A DNA stretch of 64,000 nt from Leptospira yanagawae serovar Saopaulo str. Sao Paulo = ATCC 700523 (lineage in GTDB: Bacteria; Spirochaetota; Leptospiria; Leptospirales; Leptospiraceae), in assembly GCF_000332475.2 (NCBI RefSeq), contig NZ_AOGX02000015.1:930001-994000 (forward strand). The letters run 5' to 3'. Numbering within the stretch: the stretch's first letter is position 1; the number at the start of each line of letters is the position of its first letter. Of the stretch, positions 1-8,371 are shown piece by piece. The notes under the pieces were generated by a model. That model was not told the DNA's origin. It ran no database searches and saw nothing but the letters and a program-made list of their open reading frames with translations. Position numbers and translations under genes: made by a program.

Positions 1-327
1 TAAAACAGCCGGAGCGGCACAAATTGCGGCAATGTGTTTTTGAGAATTATGGAAAGAATGTAAGAGAGAGTGAACCTCCCCTTCGGCCAATAGATTTTTT
101 GTGCCATTCAGTCCACCCGGCAAAATCATGGCATCAAAATCATCTGCCTTCACTTCAGAAAAAGTTTTGTCTGCCAAATGAATGGTATTTCGTGAAGCAA
201 TGATGGGTTCTTTTGTTTTACTGACAGAAACAACTTCAACCTTGCCACGGCGAAGGACATCAATTAAGATGATCGCTTCCATTTCTTCAAAACCTGGACA
301 TAGGGGAACCAAAACCTTACTTGCCAT
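1..327 (-). CDS. DJ-1/PfpI family protein (partial, 3' end off window)
   Basis: Translating the minus strand from the ATG at 325-327 gives 109 codons open to the window edge. The protein starts MASKVLVPLCPGFEEMEA and contains ILPGG and, at the edge, the nucleophile-elbow motif AAICAAP with the expected Cys. This pattern is typical of the DJ-1/PfpI superfamily, especially the YajL/ThiJ-like chaperone or glyoxalase/deglycase proteins. The fold is an alpha/beta sandwich in which the Cys is oxidised or acts on reactive carbonyls. The C-terminal third, with the rest of the active site, lies outside the window, so the sub-family cannot be fixed. It is divergent from the htrA-type gene to its right. 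Confidence 0.85.
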   Translation of the reverse strand, partial: MASKVLVPLCPGFEEMEAIILIDVLRRGKVEVVSVSKTKEPIIASRNTIHLADKTFSEVKADDFDAMILPGGLNGTKNLLAEGEVHSLLHSFHNSQKHIAAICAAPAVL

Positions 328-444
328 ACTAAGACTTGTTTTGCTAGTTACAAATTGTTCAAGTTTTTTTGTAAAAAAACGATCCCAAGAAATGGGAACT
401 TTCCCCCCGTTTCATGGGTCTGATACTATAGGAGAGAGTGTTCA

Positions 445-1602
445 TTGTCTATGACTGAGAAAAAAACGAATCCTTTACGATACATAGCCGTCGCGTTTAG
501 TTTTTTATTATTGGGGACTTTTTTGTCTCCCATCCTCACTTGCGGAAATTCATCAGAAAACCCGTTACAACTGAAAGCAGATGGCAGTGATAAACTATCA
601 CCTGCACAAACCCAAGCTGTAGCTTTAGAAGATGCGTTCCAAGAAGTATTCGATAAGGTTTCCCCAAGTGTGGTTTCCATTGCAACGGAAGGGACTGTGA
701 ATGTTCCCTTACATCCATTTGAATATTTTTTTGGCCCACCTCAAAACCAAAGAAAGGGCTCGCGCCAACAAAGGTTATCTGGATTAGGTTCTGGCATTGT
801 GTTAAACGAAGATGGGTACATCATGACAAACCACCATGTAGTGGAGAACATGGATAAGTTTACCGTAAAGTTGAAAAACAAAAGTGAATACGGAGCAAAA
901 CTCATTGGTTCTGATCCTACTGCTGACATCGCTTTATTAAAAATTAGTGCTCCCAAAGGAACTCTTGTTCCCAGTTTGATTGGTGATTCGAGTAAAGTAA
1001 GAGTAGGGAACTGGGCCATTGCCATTGGTGCTCCCCTTGGACTCGAACAATCCTTTACCGTAGGAGTTGTTTCCGCCATCCAAAGGGGAGGTCTTGACCG
1101 ATCTGGTCTTGCGTACATCCAAACCGATGCAGCCATCAACCAAGGGAATAGTGGAGGGCCACTCTTAAACATTCGTGGTGAAGTGATTGGAATCAACCGA
1201 ATGATAGTGAGCCAATCCGGTGGATCTGATGGAATTGGATTTGCCATCCCCATCAACGAAGCTCGCAGAGTGGTAGAAGAGTTAAAGGTAAATGGATCAG
1301 TGGCACGAGCTTGGATTGGTGCTGGTGTGGACCACATCACCGACCGAGACTTAGCTCAATTTGGATTAAAAAGCAAACAAGGTGCCATCATCCACCAAAT
1401 CGTAAAAGGTTCTCCAGCTGACAAAGCGGGATTGCAGTTGATGGATGTCATTGTCGAAGTGGAAGGAAAACCAGTCCGAACCCCAGATGAACTCGTTGGA
1501 TTGATTGTGAACTCCAAAATTGGCAAACGCATTGAGTTAAAAATCATCCGAAATAAAAATGAAATCTTGACGTCCATCACTCCAGAGAAGAAACCCAATT
1601 GA
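445..1602 (+). CDS. HtrA/DegP-type trypsin-like serine protease with PDZ domain
   Basis: 385 aa. An N-terminal hydrophobic segment (about residues 12-32) acts as signal or anchor and places the enzyme in the periplasm. The protease domain carries the triad: His131 in TNHHVV, Asp161 in TADIALLK, Ser236 in GNSGGPL. One PDZ domain follows (about 285-380, with [10 protein letters not shown]). Periplasmic HtrA proteins degrade or refold damaged envelope proteins. A single PDZ fits the DegS/HtrA1 layout rather than two-PDZ DegP. The chosen start is TTG at 445, about 7 bases after GGAGAGAG (431-438); an ATG two codons later (451) is the alternative. ruvB begins two bases after the stop, so the two are probably co-transcribed. 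Confidence 0.93.
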   Translation: MSMTEKKTNPLRYIAVAFSFLLLGTFLSPILTCGNSSENPLQLKADGSDKLSPAQTQAVALEDAFQEVFDKVSPSVVSIATEGTVNVPLHPFEYFFGPPQNQRKGSRQQRLSGLGSGIVLNEDGYIMTNHHVVENMDKFTVKLKNKSEYGAKLIGSDPTADIALLKISAPKGTLVPSLIGDSSKVRVGNWAIAIGAPLGLEQSFTVGVVSAIQRGGLDRSGLAYIQTDAAINQGNSGGPLLNIRGEVIGINRMIVSQSGGSDGIGFAIPINEARRVVEELKVNGSVARAWIGAGVDHITDRDLAQFGLKSKQGAIIHQIVKGSPADKAGLQLMDVIVEVEGKPVRTPDELVGLIVNSKIGKRIELKIIRNKNEILTSITPEKKPN

Positions 1603-1603
1603 G

Positions 1604-2629
1604 GTGAGTTTACGAGAAGATTGGATGCAAGCGGGCGAAGAAGAACCAAACCTTCGCCCTACAAAACTGTCTGAGTTCATCGGACAAAAAGAGGTATTGG
1701 CCAATCTCTCGGTCTATGTCGAAGCGGCACGCAAACGAAAAAGCCCCCTCGACCACGTACTCATTTCAGGCCCACCTGGGCTTGGGAAAACAACTCTTGC
1801 CAATATCATTGCCAATGAACTTGCCGTTGCCTTCACTCCTACATCCGCTCCTGCGATTTCAAAGGGAGCTGATTTGGTAAGGTTTCTCACCTTACTCAAA
1901 ACCAACGAAGTTCTCTTTATCGATGAAATCCACGGTTTCATCAAAAAACAGGAAGAACTCTTATACCCAGCCATGGAAAACTTTTTTGTGGACCTTGTTG
2001 TGGGGGAAGGCATCACCGCAAACGCTTTGCAGATCCAACTCCAACCATTCACATTGGTCGGAGCCACCACAAGGTCGGGTCTTGTCAGTGATCCACTCAA
2101 ATCTAGATTTGGCATCCATCTCAAACTTGATTTTTATACCGATGAAGAGATGCAAATCATCGTGGATCGATCTGCCAAACTTCTCGGTGTGGAATTGGGA
2201 GAAGGTGTTGCCATGGAAGTTGGTAAACGAAGCCGTAAAACCCCAAGGATCGCAAACCACTTACTCAAACGCGTAAGAGATTTTGCAGAGGTAAACAACG
2301 AAACATCTGTTAGTCTAAAAACCTGTCGGTATGCGTTTGACCGCATGGGTGTGGACCATTTGGGACTCGATGCCGTTGACCGCCAAATTTTGGACATCCT
2401 GATTTCGCGTTATGGCGGAGGACCTGTGGGCATCAAACCCATTGCGGTTGTGCTTGGTGAAGAAGAACGTACCATAGAAGACACGTACGAACCATTCCTC
2501 GTACGTGTGGGCCTAATTGACCGCACCCCACAAGGCCGGGTGGCTACGAAAAAAGCTTACGAACATTTGGGACTTCCGTATATTGGAAATACGGGAGAAA
2601 ATCGTGAAAATGGCCCCACTCTCTTTTGA
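1604..2629 (+). CDS. ruvB: Holliday junction branch migration DNA helicase RuvB
   Basis: 341 aa, normal for RuvB. It has the family N-terminal signature [12 protein letters not shown], Walker A GPPGLGKT (56-63), Walker B with FIDEIH (105-110), the sensor region VGATTRSG, and the C-terminal winged helix ([16 protein letters not shown]). RuvB is the hexameric AAA+ motor that drives branch migration with RuvA and supports RuvC cutting during recombinational repair. The start is GTG at 1604, directly after the upstream stop; an ATG at 1625 is possible but would trim the conserved N-terminus. ruvA and ruvC are not nearby. Its 3' end overlaps the next gene. Confidence 0.97.
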   Translation: MSLREDWMQAGEEEPNLRPTKLSEFIGQKEVLANLSVYVEAARKRKSPLDHVLISGPPGLGKTTLANIIANELAVAFTPTSAPAISKGADLVRFLTLLKTNEVLFIDEIHGFIKKQEELLYPAMENFFVDLVVGEGITANALQIQLQPFTLVGATTRSGLVSDPLKSRFGIHLKLDFYTDEEMQIIVDRSAKLLGVELGEGVAMEVGKRSRKTPRIANHLLKRVRDFAEVNNETSVSLKTCRYAFDRMGVDHLGLDAVDRQILDILISRYGGGPVGIKPIAVVLGEEERTIEDTYEPFLVRVGLIDRTPQGRVATKKAYEHLGLPYIGNTGENRENGPTLF

Positions 2630-3527
2630 TTTCCGATTACCCGAAAAAGAAGAAGGGGAAAAACGTCTTTTTTTCGCCTTTACCTTTGTAATTTTGATTG
2701 CTTCCTTTTTTTTAGCTCACCTCATCACACGTAATATGTTATGGAAGATGTGGGCAGAGGAACAAGCGACCGAAACCCTTGGACCAAAAGAACAAGAAAA
2801 AATCTACGAAGTCCTCGTCGAACAACAGTTCATCAATCCAGACAAAAAAGATGAATACAAAGCCTTATCTAACAAAGATTCGGCGGGAGGCGGTGGTGTT
2901 ACCGAAAAACAAGGTTTTCATACACTCACCAAATTTCATGAATTTGTGATGGGAAGTTCTTCTTCTACACCGAGTAAGGCACAACCCAAGTCGGAACAAA
3001 CCAAAGAAGATGATATTTTTGAATTTGGAATCTTTAAGGCAGATCCAAAATCCAATGCCAATGCACAGGAGAGCCCAAACCAGTCAGCAAGTTCTGGTCA
3101 GATGACAAAAATTCCTTTTAATTATCGTTTCCAACAAGACTTCTTGTTCCGATGGGATGGTGCAAAAGCATTAACGATACCCACCAAACAGCTCGCTGGT
3201 TATTATTATTTCAAAAACATGTTGAAACGAATTGAGGAATCCTTTGCCCCACCTGGTGGAGGGAACTATGCTTACCGAGATATGGCGGGAGTTGTAGCCA
3301 GGGAGGGGATCAAAGAAGGGGAAACCAAAGTTTTATTTATGTTAAGTGAACAAGGACAAGTTTTGGATGTTCGTTTGGTTTCTTCTCAAGGCCAAGTCGT
3401 TGTCGACCAAGCTTGTATGGATTCTATCCGTGGGCAAAATTTTGGCCCAGTACCTGAAGAAGTAAAAGCCAAAGGACTCATCTTTGGCATCAATTTTATT
3501 TTTCCAGGAATGCGTTACTATCGTTAA
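2604..3527 (+). CDS. TonB-like energy transducer protein
   Basis: About 307 aa. There is a short cytoplasmic N-terminus, one membrane segment ([19 protein letters not shown]), a charged low-complexity middle, and a C-terminal domain like TonB ([18 protein letters not shown], then [20 protein letters not shown]). TonB proteins couple the inner-membrane proton motive force to outer-membrane transporters. The reading frame stays open to 2517, but GGGAG at 2593-2597 favours GTG at 2604 (ATG at 2610 is the alternative), so it overlaps the end of ruvB by about 25 bases. No ExbB/ExbD or receptor gene is adjacent, so the partner is unknown. Confidence 0.75.
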   Translation: MKMAPLSFDFRLPEKEEGEKRLFFAFTFVILIASFFLAHLITRNMLWKMWAEEQATETLGPKEQEKIYEVLVEQQFINPDKKDEYKALSNKDSAGGGGVTEKQGFHTLTKFHEFVMGSSSSTPSKAQPKSEQTKEDDIFEFGIFKADPKSNANAQESPNQSASSGQMTKIPFNYRFQQDFLFRWDGAKALTIPTKQLAGYYYFKNMLKRIEESFAPPGGGNYAYRDMAGVVAREGIKEGETKVLFMLSEQGQVLDVRLVSSQGQVVVDQACMDSIRGQNFGPVPEEVKAKGLIFGINFIFPGMRYYR

Positions 3528-3531
3528 AACG

Positions 3532-3852
3532 TTAGTTAGTTCCTTCATTTAAAAGGCTACAACCATATTGTTTGGATTGGAATTTTGCGGTATTGGTTTT
3601 ACCAAGACCTCTTACGGTAACAGAAGTATTTTCTTTGTCTAGTTTGAATTCACTAATCGGAACCCATTGCCTTGCAAAATCATGGCATTGTTCTTCCGAT
3701 AACTCCATCACAAAGTAACAACTGCAATACTCTTTGGAATAAAAGCTGGAAATGATGGAAGGAAAACTAGAGAGGTGTTTCCAATTCCACTGTGCCCAAA
3801 ACAAAAGCATTAAGAATAATAAAGATAAAATGACTGAGATTTTACGTTTCAT
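3532..3852 (-). CDS. Small exported Cys-containing hypothetical protein
   Basis: 106 aa with an N-terminal signal or anchor (KISVILSLLFLMLLFWAQW). The exported part has four Cys residues in two groups (YCSCYFV and EEQCHDFARQW, plus a late YGCSLL), which suggests disulfides in the periplasm or on the surface. No family was recognised. It sits four bases after the stop of the serine-hydrolase gene on the same strand, so it is likely its operon partner. It is convergent with the TonB-like gene, with only four bases between the two stops. Confidence 0.6.
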   Translation of the reverse strand: MKRKISVILSLLFLMLLFWAQWNWKHLSSFPSIISSFYSKEYCSCYFVMELSEEQCHDFARQWVPISEFKLDKENTSVTVRGLGKTNTAKFQSKQYGCSLLNEGTN

Positions 3853-3856
3853 AAGA

Positions 3857-5038
3857 TTACCGAATTACCGATTCCTTAATTAATTTTAAAAAATCATTTT
3901 TGATAAAGGCTTTTTCCCGATCATCTCCAAACCGAACAATGATTAGATCTAAGCTTGGAATCACATACATCATTTGCCCCCAATGCCCAAGAGCAGCGAA
4001 GGTATCTTTCGGCGCATCAGGCCAAGGTTCGTGGATGCCTCGATCGGGCACACCTGTGTTGGCATACCAATGAGCAGTATAATTATCCTGAGATAAATCT
4101 TCTGAGTATGGAGTTGTTTTGTAACCTGGAGCAGGGGTTCTAGTGAAATTCACCCAACCTTCAGGTAATAAACGTTCTCCGTTCCAAACTCCATCGTTTA
4201 AATACAAATAACCAATTTTGGCAAGGTCTCTCGCTGTGAGATAAAGATAAGATGAACCAACAAACGTACCTGATCCATCTCTTTCAAAGGTAACATTCGA
4301 AATTCCTAATGGTTGGAAGATTTTTTCGAAAGGGAGTTTATCGTATTCCTCTTTGCCATACACTTTTTTTAAGATCGCTGAAAGGATATTGGTATCACAA
4401 CTTGAGTAATACACCTGCGTGCCTGGTTCCGCGCGTAAAGGTAGGTTTGCACAAAAATTGCCCATATCCGATCTGCCTCTTGTATACAACATCGCAATGA
4501 CGGATGATTTTAAAGGACCACTTTCATACCCTTCCTCAGCGGCAAGTCCTGAAGACATATTCAATAAATGACGGATAGTAATTTTTTTATGAGACTCATC
4601 TCGGCTGAGAGGTTCGTAATGATAATACCCTGGGTCATCTAATTTGATGAGACCTTGTTTGACAGCAATTCCATACATGGTTTGTAATACACTTTTTGTA
4701 ACTGACCATGTTAGGTGAACTTTCTCTTCATTAAAATTACGCGCATATTTTTCATAAATGAGTTTTCCATTCCGAAGGATAACAAGTGCATCCGTCCTTC
4801 TTCCTTTGCGGTCTGTCTCATCACCAGTTCGAGTGAAGGCATACTCTTCAGCTAATTTGAGTTTTGCGGAAGAAACACCTACCGATTCGGGGGTGACTAT
4901 TCTCCAGTTGGGAATTGGCCATTCAGGTTTTAATCGTTTTGGTAAAGCTTGTACATTGACTTCTCCACCAAAGGGAGAAAGATCTTTTCCACAGTGGATC
5001 GTAAAAAGAACAAAGATGAAGATTAGAATTTGTTTCAT
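3857..5038 (-). CDS. Serine hydrolase, class C beta-lactamase family, probable lipoprotein
   Basis: 393 aa. The N-terminus is a signal sequence ending in a lipobox-like IHCGK, so Cys16 may be lipidated. The mature part has the serine beta-lactamase/DD-peptidase motif SVTK (112-115: nucleophile Ser and Lys), a Tyr motif region at VYYSSCDTN, and late GHWGQ in the place of the KTG-type element. These features fit the beta-lactamase-related family that includes esterases and 6-aminohexanoate-dimer hydrolases (with SxxK, Y-S/A-N and H-W). The substrate is unknown and antibiotic hydrolysis should not be assumed. Confidence 0.85.
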   Translation of the reverse strand: MKQILIFIFVLFTIHCGKDLSPFGGEVNVQALPKRLKPEWPIPNWRIVTPESVGVSSAKLKLAEEYAFTRTGDETDRKGRRTDALVILRNGKLIYEKYARNFNEEKVHLTWSVTKSVLQTMYGIAVKQGLIKLDDPGYYHYEPLSRDESHKKITIRHLLNMSSGLAAEEGYESGPLKSSVIAMLYTRGRSDMGNFCANLPLRAEPGTQVYYSSCDTNILSAILKKVYGKEEYDKLPFEKIFQPLGISNVTFERDGSGTFVGSSYLYLTARDLAKIGYLYLNDGVWNGERLLPEGWVNFTRTPAPGYKTTPYSEDLSQDNYTAHWYANTGVPDRGIHEPWPDAPKDTFAALGHWGQMMYVIPSLDLIIVRFGDDREKAFIKNDFLKLIKESVIR

Positions 5039-5111
5039 AGAATTCCCAAAGATGATTCGAAAGAGAATTCTAAGCAGATAAAATCAGTTTGCAAAGGAAA
5101 AAAGCGAATGA

Positions 5112-5525
5112 TTATACTTTTTCTGCATAACCCTTTAGTTTTTGTACCATAGAAAAGAGTCCATTCCGCCTTGAGATGGATAAAAATTTTGAAAGACCTA
5201 CTTCTTCAATAAAACTGAGGGAGGCATTTGCTATATCTTCCGGACTTTGTCCTGAAAACACGCGTATAAGAATGGCGATGAGTCCCTTGGTAAGTGCAGT
5301 ATCACTATCGGCATCAAATTCCAATTTTCCTTCTTTGAGTTTTGGTGCGACCCACACTCTTGATTGGCATCCTGGTACTAAATATTCTTCTGTTCGTTTT
5401 TCATCTGGGAACGAAGGTAATCCTTCACCTAACTCAATTAAATATTGAAACTTTTCTTCCCAGTCGGTAAGCTCGGAAAACTCGGCGATGATTTCTTTTT
5501 GGATTTCCTCAATGTTTTGTTTCAT
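5112..5525 (-). CDS. sufE: SufE family cysteine desulfuration protein
   Basis: 137 aa, the normal size for SufE. It has the SufE layout with [12 protein letters not shown]; Cys53 is the expected persulfide acceptor. It also has the conserved [14 protein letters not shown] and SGQSPEDI. SufE takes sulfur from a SufS-type cysteine desulfurase and passes it to the SufBCD Fe-S scaffold. No suf genes are adjacent. It overlaps the 3' end of the upstream gene by 17 bases, so it is probably translated in series with it. Confidence 0.93.
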   Translation of the reverse strand: MKQNIEEIQKEIIAEFSELTDWEEKFQYLIELGEGLPSFPDEKRTEEYLVPGCQSRVWVAPKLKEGKLEFDADSDTALTKGLIAILIRVFSGQSPEDIANASLSFIEEVGLSKFLSISRRNGLFSMVQKLKGYAEKV

Positions 5526-5964
5526 CTTTAGAACTTCCTTTTGGGATTTCTGCGAACTTATCTTTTTTTCTCATGTAAAACTGATTGAAGTTAGACGTAG
5601 AAAGGTTTTTGATTTCTACTCGATTGACCGTAGCAACTGTTAATTCAAACAAATCTTCATTTTTATGAAAGAAATAATCCATCCGAAGTTTTTCATCCAA
5701 CGGATATTCGACACCTTCCCAAACTAATTTTTTGTTTTCAAAGTCTACATATAAACATTCTGGAGGTTTTGCCAATACATAACAAAACTCACCTGGTTTT
5801 GGTACACCTTTATAAAACAGTCCGCAACCAAACATTCCAAAACTGATTGTTACAAAAAGGAATGGGACTCGTTTCTCATTAAGAGGTTGGACGATTGATT
5901 TGAAAGATTTGATTGTTTTGCCTTTGTTCGCTAAAATTCTAATAATGGAAGGATTGGTTTTCAT
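5509..5964 (-). CDS. Hypothetical protein with hydrophobic N-terminal segment, possible lipoprotein
   Basis: 151 aa, no family recognised. After a basic N-terminus it has a hydrophobic stretch, [19 protein letters not shown], that could be a membrane anchor or a loose spirochaete lipobox (FGMFGC). The rest is soluble and contains [18 protein letters not shown]. The position between a membrane-anchored repeat protein (4-base ATGA-type overlap at 5961-5964) and sufE (17-base overlap) suggests one operon. The first ~30 residues may not be translated if an internal start is used. Confidence 0.55.
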   Translation of the reverse strand: MKTNPSIIRILANKGKTIKSFKSIVQPLNEKRVPFLFVTISFGMFGCGLFYKGVPKPGEFCYVLAKPPECLYVDFENKKLVWEGVEYPLDEKLRMDYFFHKNEDLFELTVATVNRVEIKNLSTSNFNQFYMRKKDKFAEIPKGSSKDETKH

Positions 5965-6977
5965 TCTTTTTTATCCAAAGATAAATCCAATTTTGTTTTG
6001 AGACCTGGTTTTTCTTTCATAAACTTTGATACCAAAATTGGAATCTCTGGATTTTTTTTCCCTGTGGAAATATAATACTCTTCTAAAAGATCGATGCCTT
6101 TTTGAGATAAATTCTGCAAATGAAAGATAGTTGCTTCAGTGATGATTGATGTTTCAGTGATTGTGTCAGGGTTTGTCGTTTTGGCTTGTCTCAGTAAAGA
6201 CAAAGCACCCACATAATCCTTTTTGTAATACTTTCCAAGACCACGCAAAAAATTTTCTTCCCTAGGTGTAAATTGGATCCCTAATTTATAATTTGGATCT
6301 TTTGTAATGGTGATCAATTTATCAAGCCCAGTGGCATCACCAGCTAACATCGTATTAAAAGTTAGTAACCAAATGTAAACCGATTGGAGTTCCAAGGAAA
6401 GTTTGGATCTGTCAATGTTGCCATATTCCTGAATCAATACTTGTGGGCGTTTGACTCCGCGATGGGTTTCCCCTAAAAATAATAAAACTAAATTATTTTC
6501 CCAATCGGAAAACGGCGAGGACGAATAGGATTCTGCGGTCCTTGCATTCCAAAAAATGGAATCCAAAGTGGATTCGGCCAAAACGGAATTTCCAATAAAT
6601 TCTCGGAAAGGTGATCCTAAATGTAAAATCAAACTATCATGGTCGAATTGGATCCCAAGGCGGTTCAAATTCCAAAACAAACTACGGGCAATTAAGTGAA
6701 AGGCAACTGGATCTGTTGGGTCTTTTTCCGAATAGGTAACAGCAATCGATTGGAAATCTTCGATTTCCTTTTCCTTCAGGTTTCCCGATTTCCAAAGTTC
6801 TATCGTTTTTTCTTTGGTCTTTTCTGCTCGAACGCTTTGGTCTTTTGCAAAAAGAAAATAAATTTCTTTTCTATAGGTAAACCCTAAAGCGGAGAGGCCT
6901 AACGCTAAAACCAATAAAAATAGCGGTGCCTTGGATTTCTTCTTTCTATGTGGTTCGTACCGAGAGTAAATCGCCAT
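5961..6977 (-). CDS. Membrane-anchored TPR-like hypothetical protein
   Basis: 338 aa from ATG at 6975-6977. The frame is open to 7274, but that extension is Ser-rich and runs antisense to the zinc-ribbon gene at 7048, so I reject it. The protein has a basic N-terminus (RYEPHRKKKSK), one membrane segment (APLFLLVLALGLSALGF), then alpha-helical repeats such as YYKKDYVGALSLLRQAK that look like tetratricopeptide repeats. Such proteins usually scaffold envelope complexes. No specific function is visible. It leads the operon with the 151-aa protein and sufE. Confidence 0.65.
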   Translation of the reverse strand: MAIYSRYEPHRKKKSKAPLFLLVLALGLSALGFTYRKEIYFLFAKDQSVRAEKTKEKTIELWKSGNLKEKEIEDFQSIAVTYSEKDPTDPVAFHLIARSLFWNLNRLGIQFDHDSLILHLGSPFREFIGNSVLAESTLDSIFWNARTAESYSSSPFSDWENNLVLLFLGETHRGVKRPQVLIQEYGNIDRSKLSLELQSVYIWLLTFNTMLAGDATGLDKLITITKDPNYKLGIQFTPREENFLRGLGKYYKKDYVGALSLLRQAKTTNPDTITETSIITEATIFHLQNLSQKGIDLLEEYYISTGKKNPEIPILVSKFMKEKPGLKTKLDLSLDKKE

Positions 6978-7009
6978 CGTTTGATCCCATTTTTTTTTGC
7001 CCTCCCCAC

Positions 7010-7038
7010 TTGACACGGCTTTTTCTTTGTGATTTAGT
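7010..7038 (+). promoter_or_regulatory. Candidate sigma-70 promoter for the zinc-ribbon gene
   Basis: TTGACA (7010-7015), a 17-base spacer and TTTAGT (7033-7038, four of six matches to the -10 consensus) precede the ATG at 7048. The ribosome site GAAGGG lies directly after the -10, so the leader would be very short. Confidence 0.4.
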
Positions 7039-7047
7039 GAGAAGGGT

Positions 7048-7227
7048 ATGGAAGATGACTTTTTAGATGATGACGAATTCGACGCAGAGAGCCTAAACGA
7101 AGACGTCGTAACATATGCTTGTGAAGACTGTGACCATCGTTGGGAAGCAGAAGGTGAGGATGAATACCTCGATTCTTGGGAGTTAATTTGCCCGATGTGT
7201 GGATCATCCAACATTACCGAACTATAA
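7048..7227 (+). CDS. Small acidic zinc-ribbon protein (59 aa)
   Basis: A 59-residue gene with a good ribosome site (GAAGGG, 7041-7046) that standard ORF length cut-offs miss. The first half is very acidic (MEDDFLDDDEFDAE). The second half has two CxxC knuckles, CEDC and CPMC, separated by about 24 residues with an internal HRW, a treble-clef or rubredoxin-like zinc ribbon. Proteins of this size often bind a partner protein or RNA polymerase; the partner here is unknown. It is the first gene of a plus-strand run and lies next to the start of the exported protein gene. Confidence 0.75.
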   Translation: MEDDFLDDDEFDAESLNEDVVTYACEDCDHRWEAEGEDEYLDSWELICPMCGSSNITEL

Positions 7228-7756
7228 TTTGACCTTATCCCAATCTTTTTTTTGTTTTTTATTCGTCCCAACATTACTTTGGAGCGAATCCTCTGGATTT
7301 TCGCTCTTATATACAGAATTTAAAAAAGGGAACTATTCTCTTGTTTCTAAACAATCGCTCCAGTATCTCAATGGACGCGAACCTGAAAAGGATCCTCGGA
7401 TTTTTTTTCTGTATGTTTCCACGGAAGAAAATTGGTCAAATCTAAAACTACGAGTAGGGAAAGAAGTTTCACCTAACTTTCGTTCCTCTGTGCATTATTG
7501 GAACGCTATCTATTTGTTTATGGAACGGGCTCTCGTATTTGGAGAATCAGACTTACTTGTTGAATGGGGAAAAGAATTCCAAAAATCGGGAAAACAAAGT
7601 CCTAAGTACAATGATGCCTTATTATTGTATGGTTTTGGCCTTTTGGACTTAAAAAATGATTCGGAAGCAAAAAAGATTTTTTCGGAAATTGAATCCAATT
7701 CACCCTCCAAACAGATTCTTTCCCAATTAGAAGAAATGAAAACGGTAACCAAATAA
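7199..7756 (+). CDS. Exported hypothetical protein
   Basis: 185 aa from GTG 7199, which overlaps the zinc-ribbon gene by 29 bases. TTG at 7229, one base after that gene's stop, is an equally good coupled start; neither has a clear ribosome site. The N-terminus holds a hydrophobic signal (SFFCFLFVPTLLWSES). The mature part is helical, with a pattern like YNDALLLYGFGLLDLKNDSEAKKIFSEI that resembles one or two TPR units. No family was recognised. Its stop abuts the start of the rsmD-like gene. Confidence 0.6.
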   Translation: MDHPTLPNYNLTLSQSFFCFLFVPTLLWSESSGFSLLYTEFKKGNYSLVSKQSLQYLNGREPEKDPRIFFLYVSTEENWSNLKLRVGKEVSPNFRSSVHYWNAIYLFMERALVFGESDLLVEWGKEFQKSGKQSPKYNDALLLYGFGLLDLKNDSEAKKIFSEIESNSPSKQILSQLEEMKTVTK

Positions 7757-8371
7757 ATGAAGGGTTTGCGTATCTCACAGGGGAAGTGGAAAGGAAAAGA
7801 AATCCCGACACCTCCCGATGTTTCTGGTCATTTAAATTTTACCAACAGTTTGGTGAAAAAAGCCATTTTTTCTCTAATGGATTCTCGTTTACTCTCTTGG
7901 GGACTGAGTTTCGATTCGATTTTGTTTTGTGACTATTTTGCAGGGAGTGGTCAGATCTCTGCCGAAGCGTACAGTTTGTCCGTAAATCGACTGCTCACTT
8001 ATGAACTCGATCAAACTAGATTTCGGAATTTACATAATTTGTTTCGTGGGTTGCGTAATGTGCAATTATTTCGGAAAGATGCCACAAAACATGTATTAAA
8101 ATGGGAGATAGGTGACGAAACTGCTTATATTTTTTATTTAGATCCACCGTATACCTATTGGTCAGTAACACCAGCTCGTATGCAAACGATGTTGGAAGAA
8201 TTGTATCAGTTTTGTTTATCCACTGGAAAACCTTATTTAATACTATGTCAAATCCCCGAACATCAAACTGTGCAAAATATCTGGGTAAATGTTCCCTATA
8301 AAATCAGAGAGTATGGAAGCCATCTCATCATTGAAACAGGTTATGAAACAAATCAAACATTGGAAGATTGA
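7757..8371 (+). CDS. rsmD: RsmD-like 16S rRNA (guanine-N2)-methyltransferase
   Basis: 204 aa. The N-terminal LRISQGKWKGKEIPTP matches the RsmD opening, the SAM-binding motif I is DYFAGSGQISAEA (about 59-71), and the catalytic motif IV is DPPY (129-132). RsmD methylates N2 of G966 in 16S rRNA using SAM. The sequence is somewhat divergent: the usual RPT-x-RVREALF is replaced by NFTNSLVKKAIFSL, so the exact target base is inferred. It begins right after the upstream stop and overlaps the start of the PBP gene. Confidence 0.82.
   Translation: MKGLRISQGKWKGKEIPTPPDVSGHLNFTNSLVKKAIFSLMDSRLLSWGLSFDSILFCDYFAGSGQISAEAYSLSVNRLLTYELDQTRFRNLHNLFRGLRNVQLFRKDATKHVLKWEIGDETAYIFYLDPPYTYWSVTPARMQTMLEELYQFCLSTGKPYLILCQIPEHQTVQNIWVNVPYKIREYGSHLIIETGYETNQTLED

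Noticed and set aside
741..1340. 199-residue antisense frame over the protease gene
   Set aside because: The opposite strand carries the clear HtrA catalytic triad. The antisense product is Pro/Ser-rich with no recognisable domain or ribosome site.
6978..7274. N-terminal extension of the TPR-like minus-strand gene
   Set aside because: The extra residues are Ser-rich and antisense to the zinc-ribbon gene that has its own ribosome site; a normal start and membrane anchor follow at 6977.
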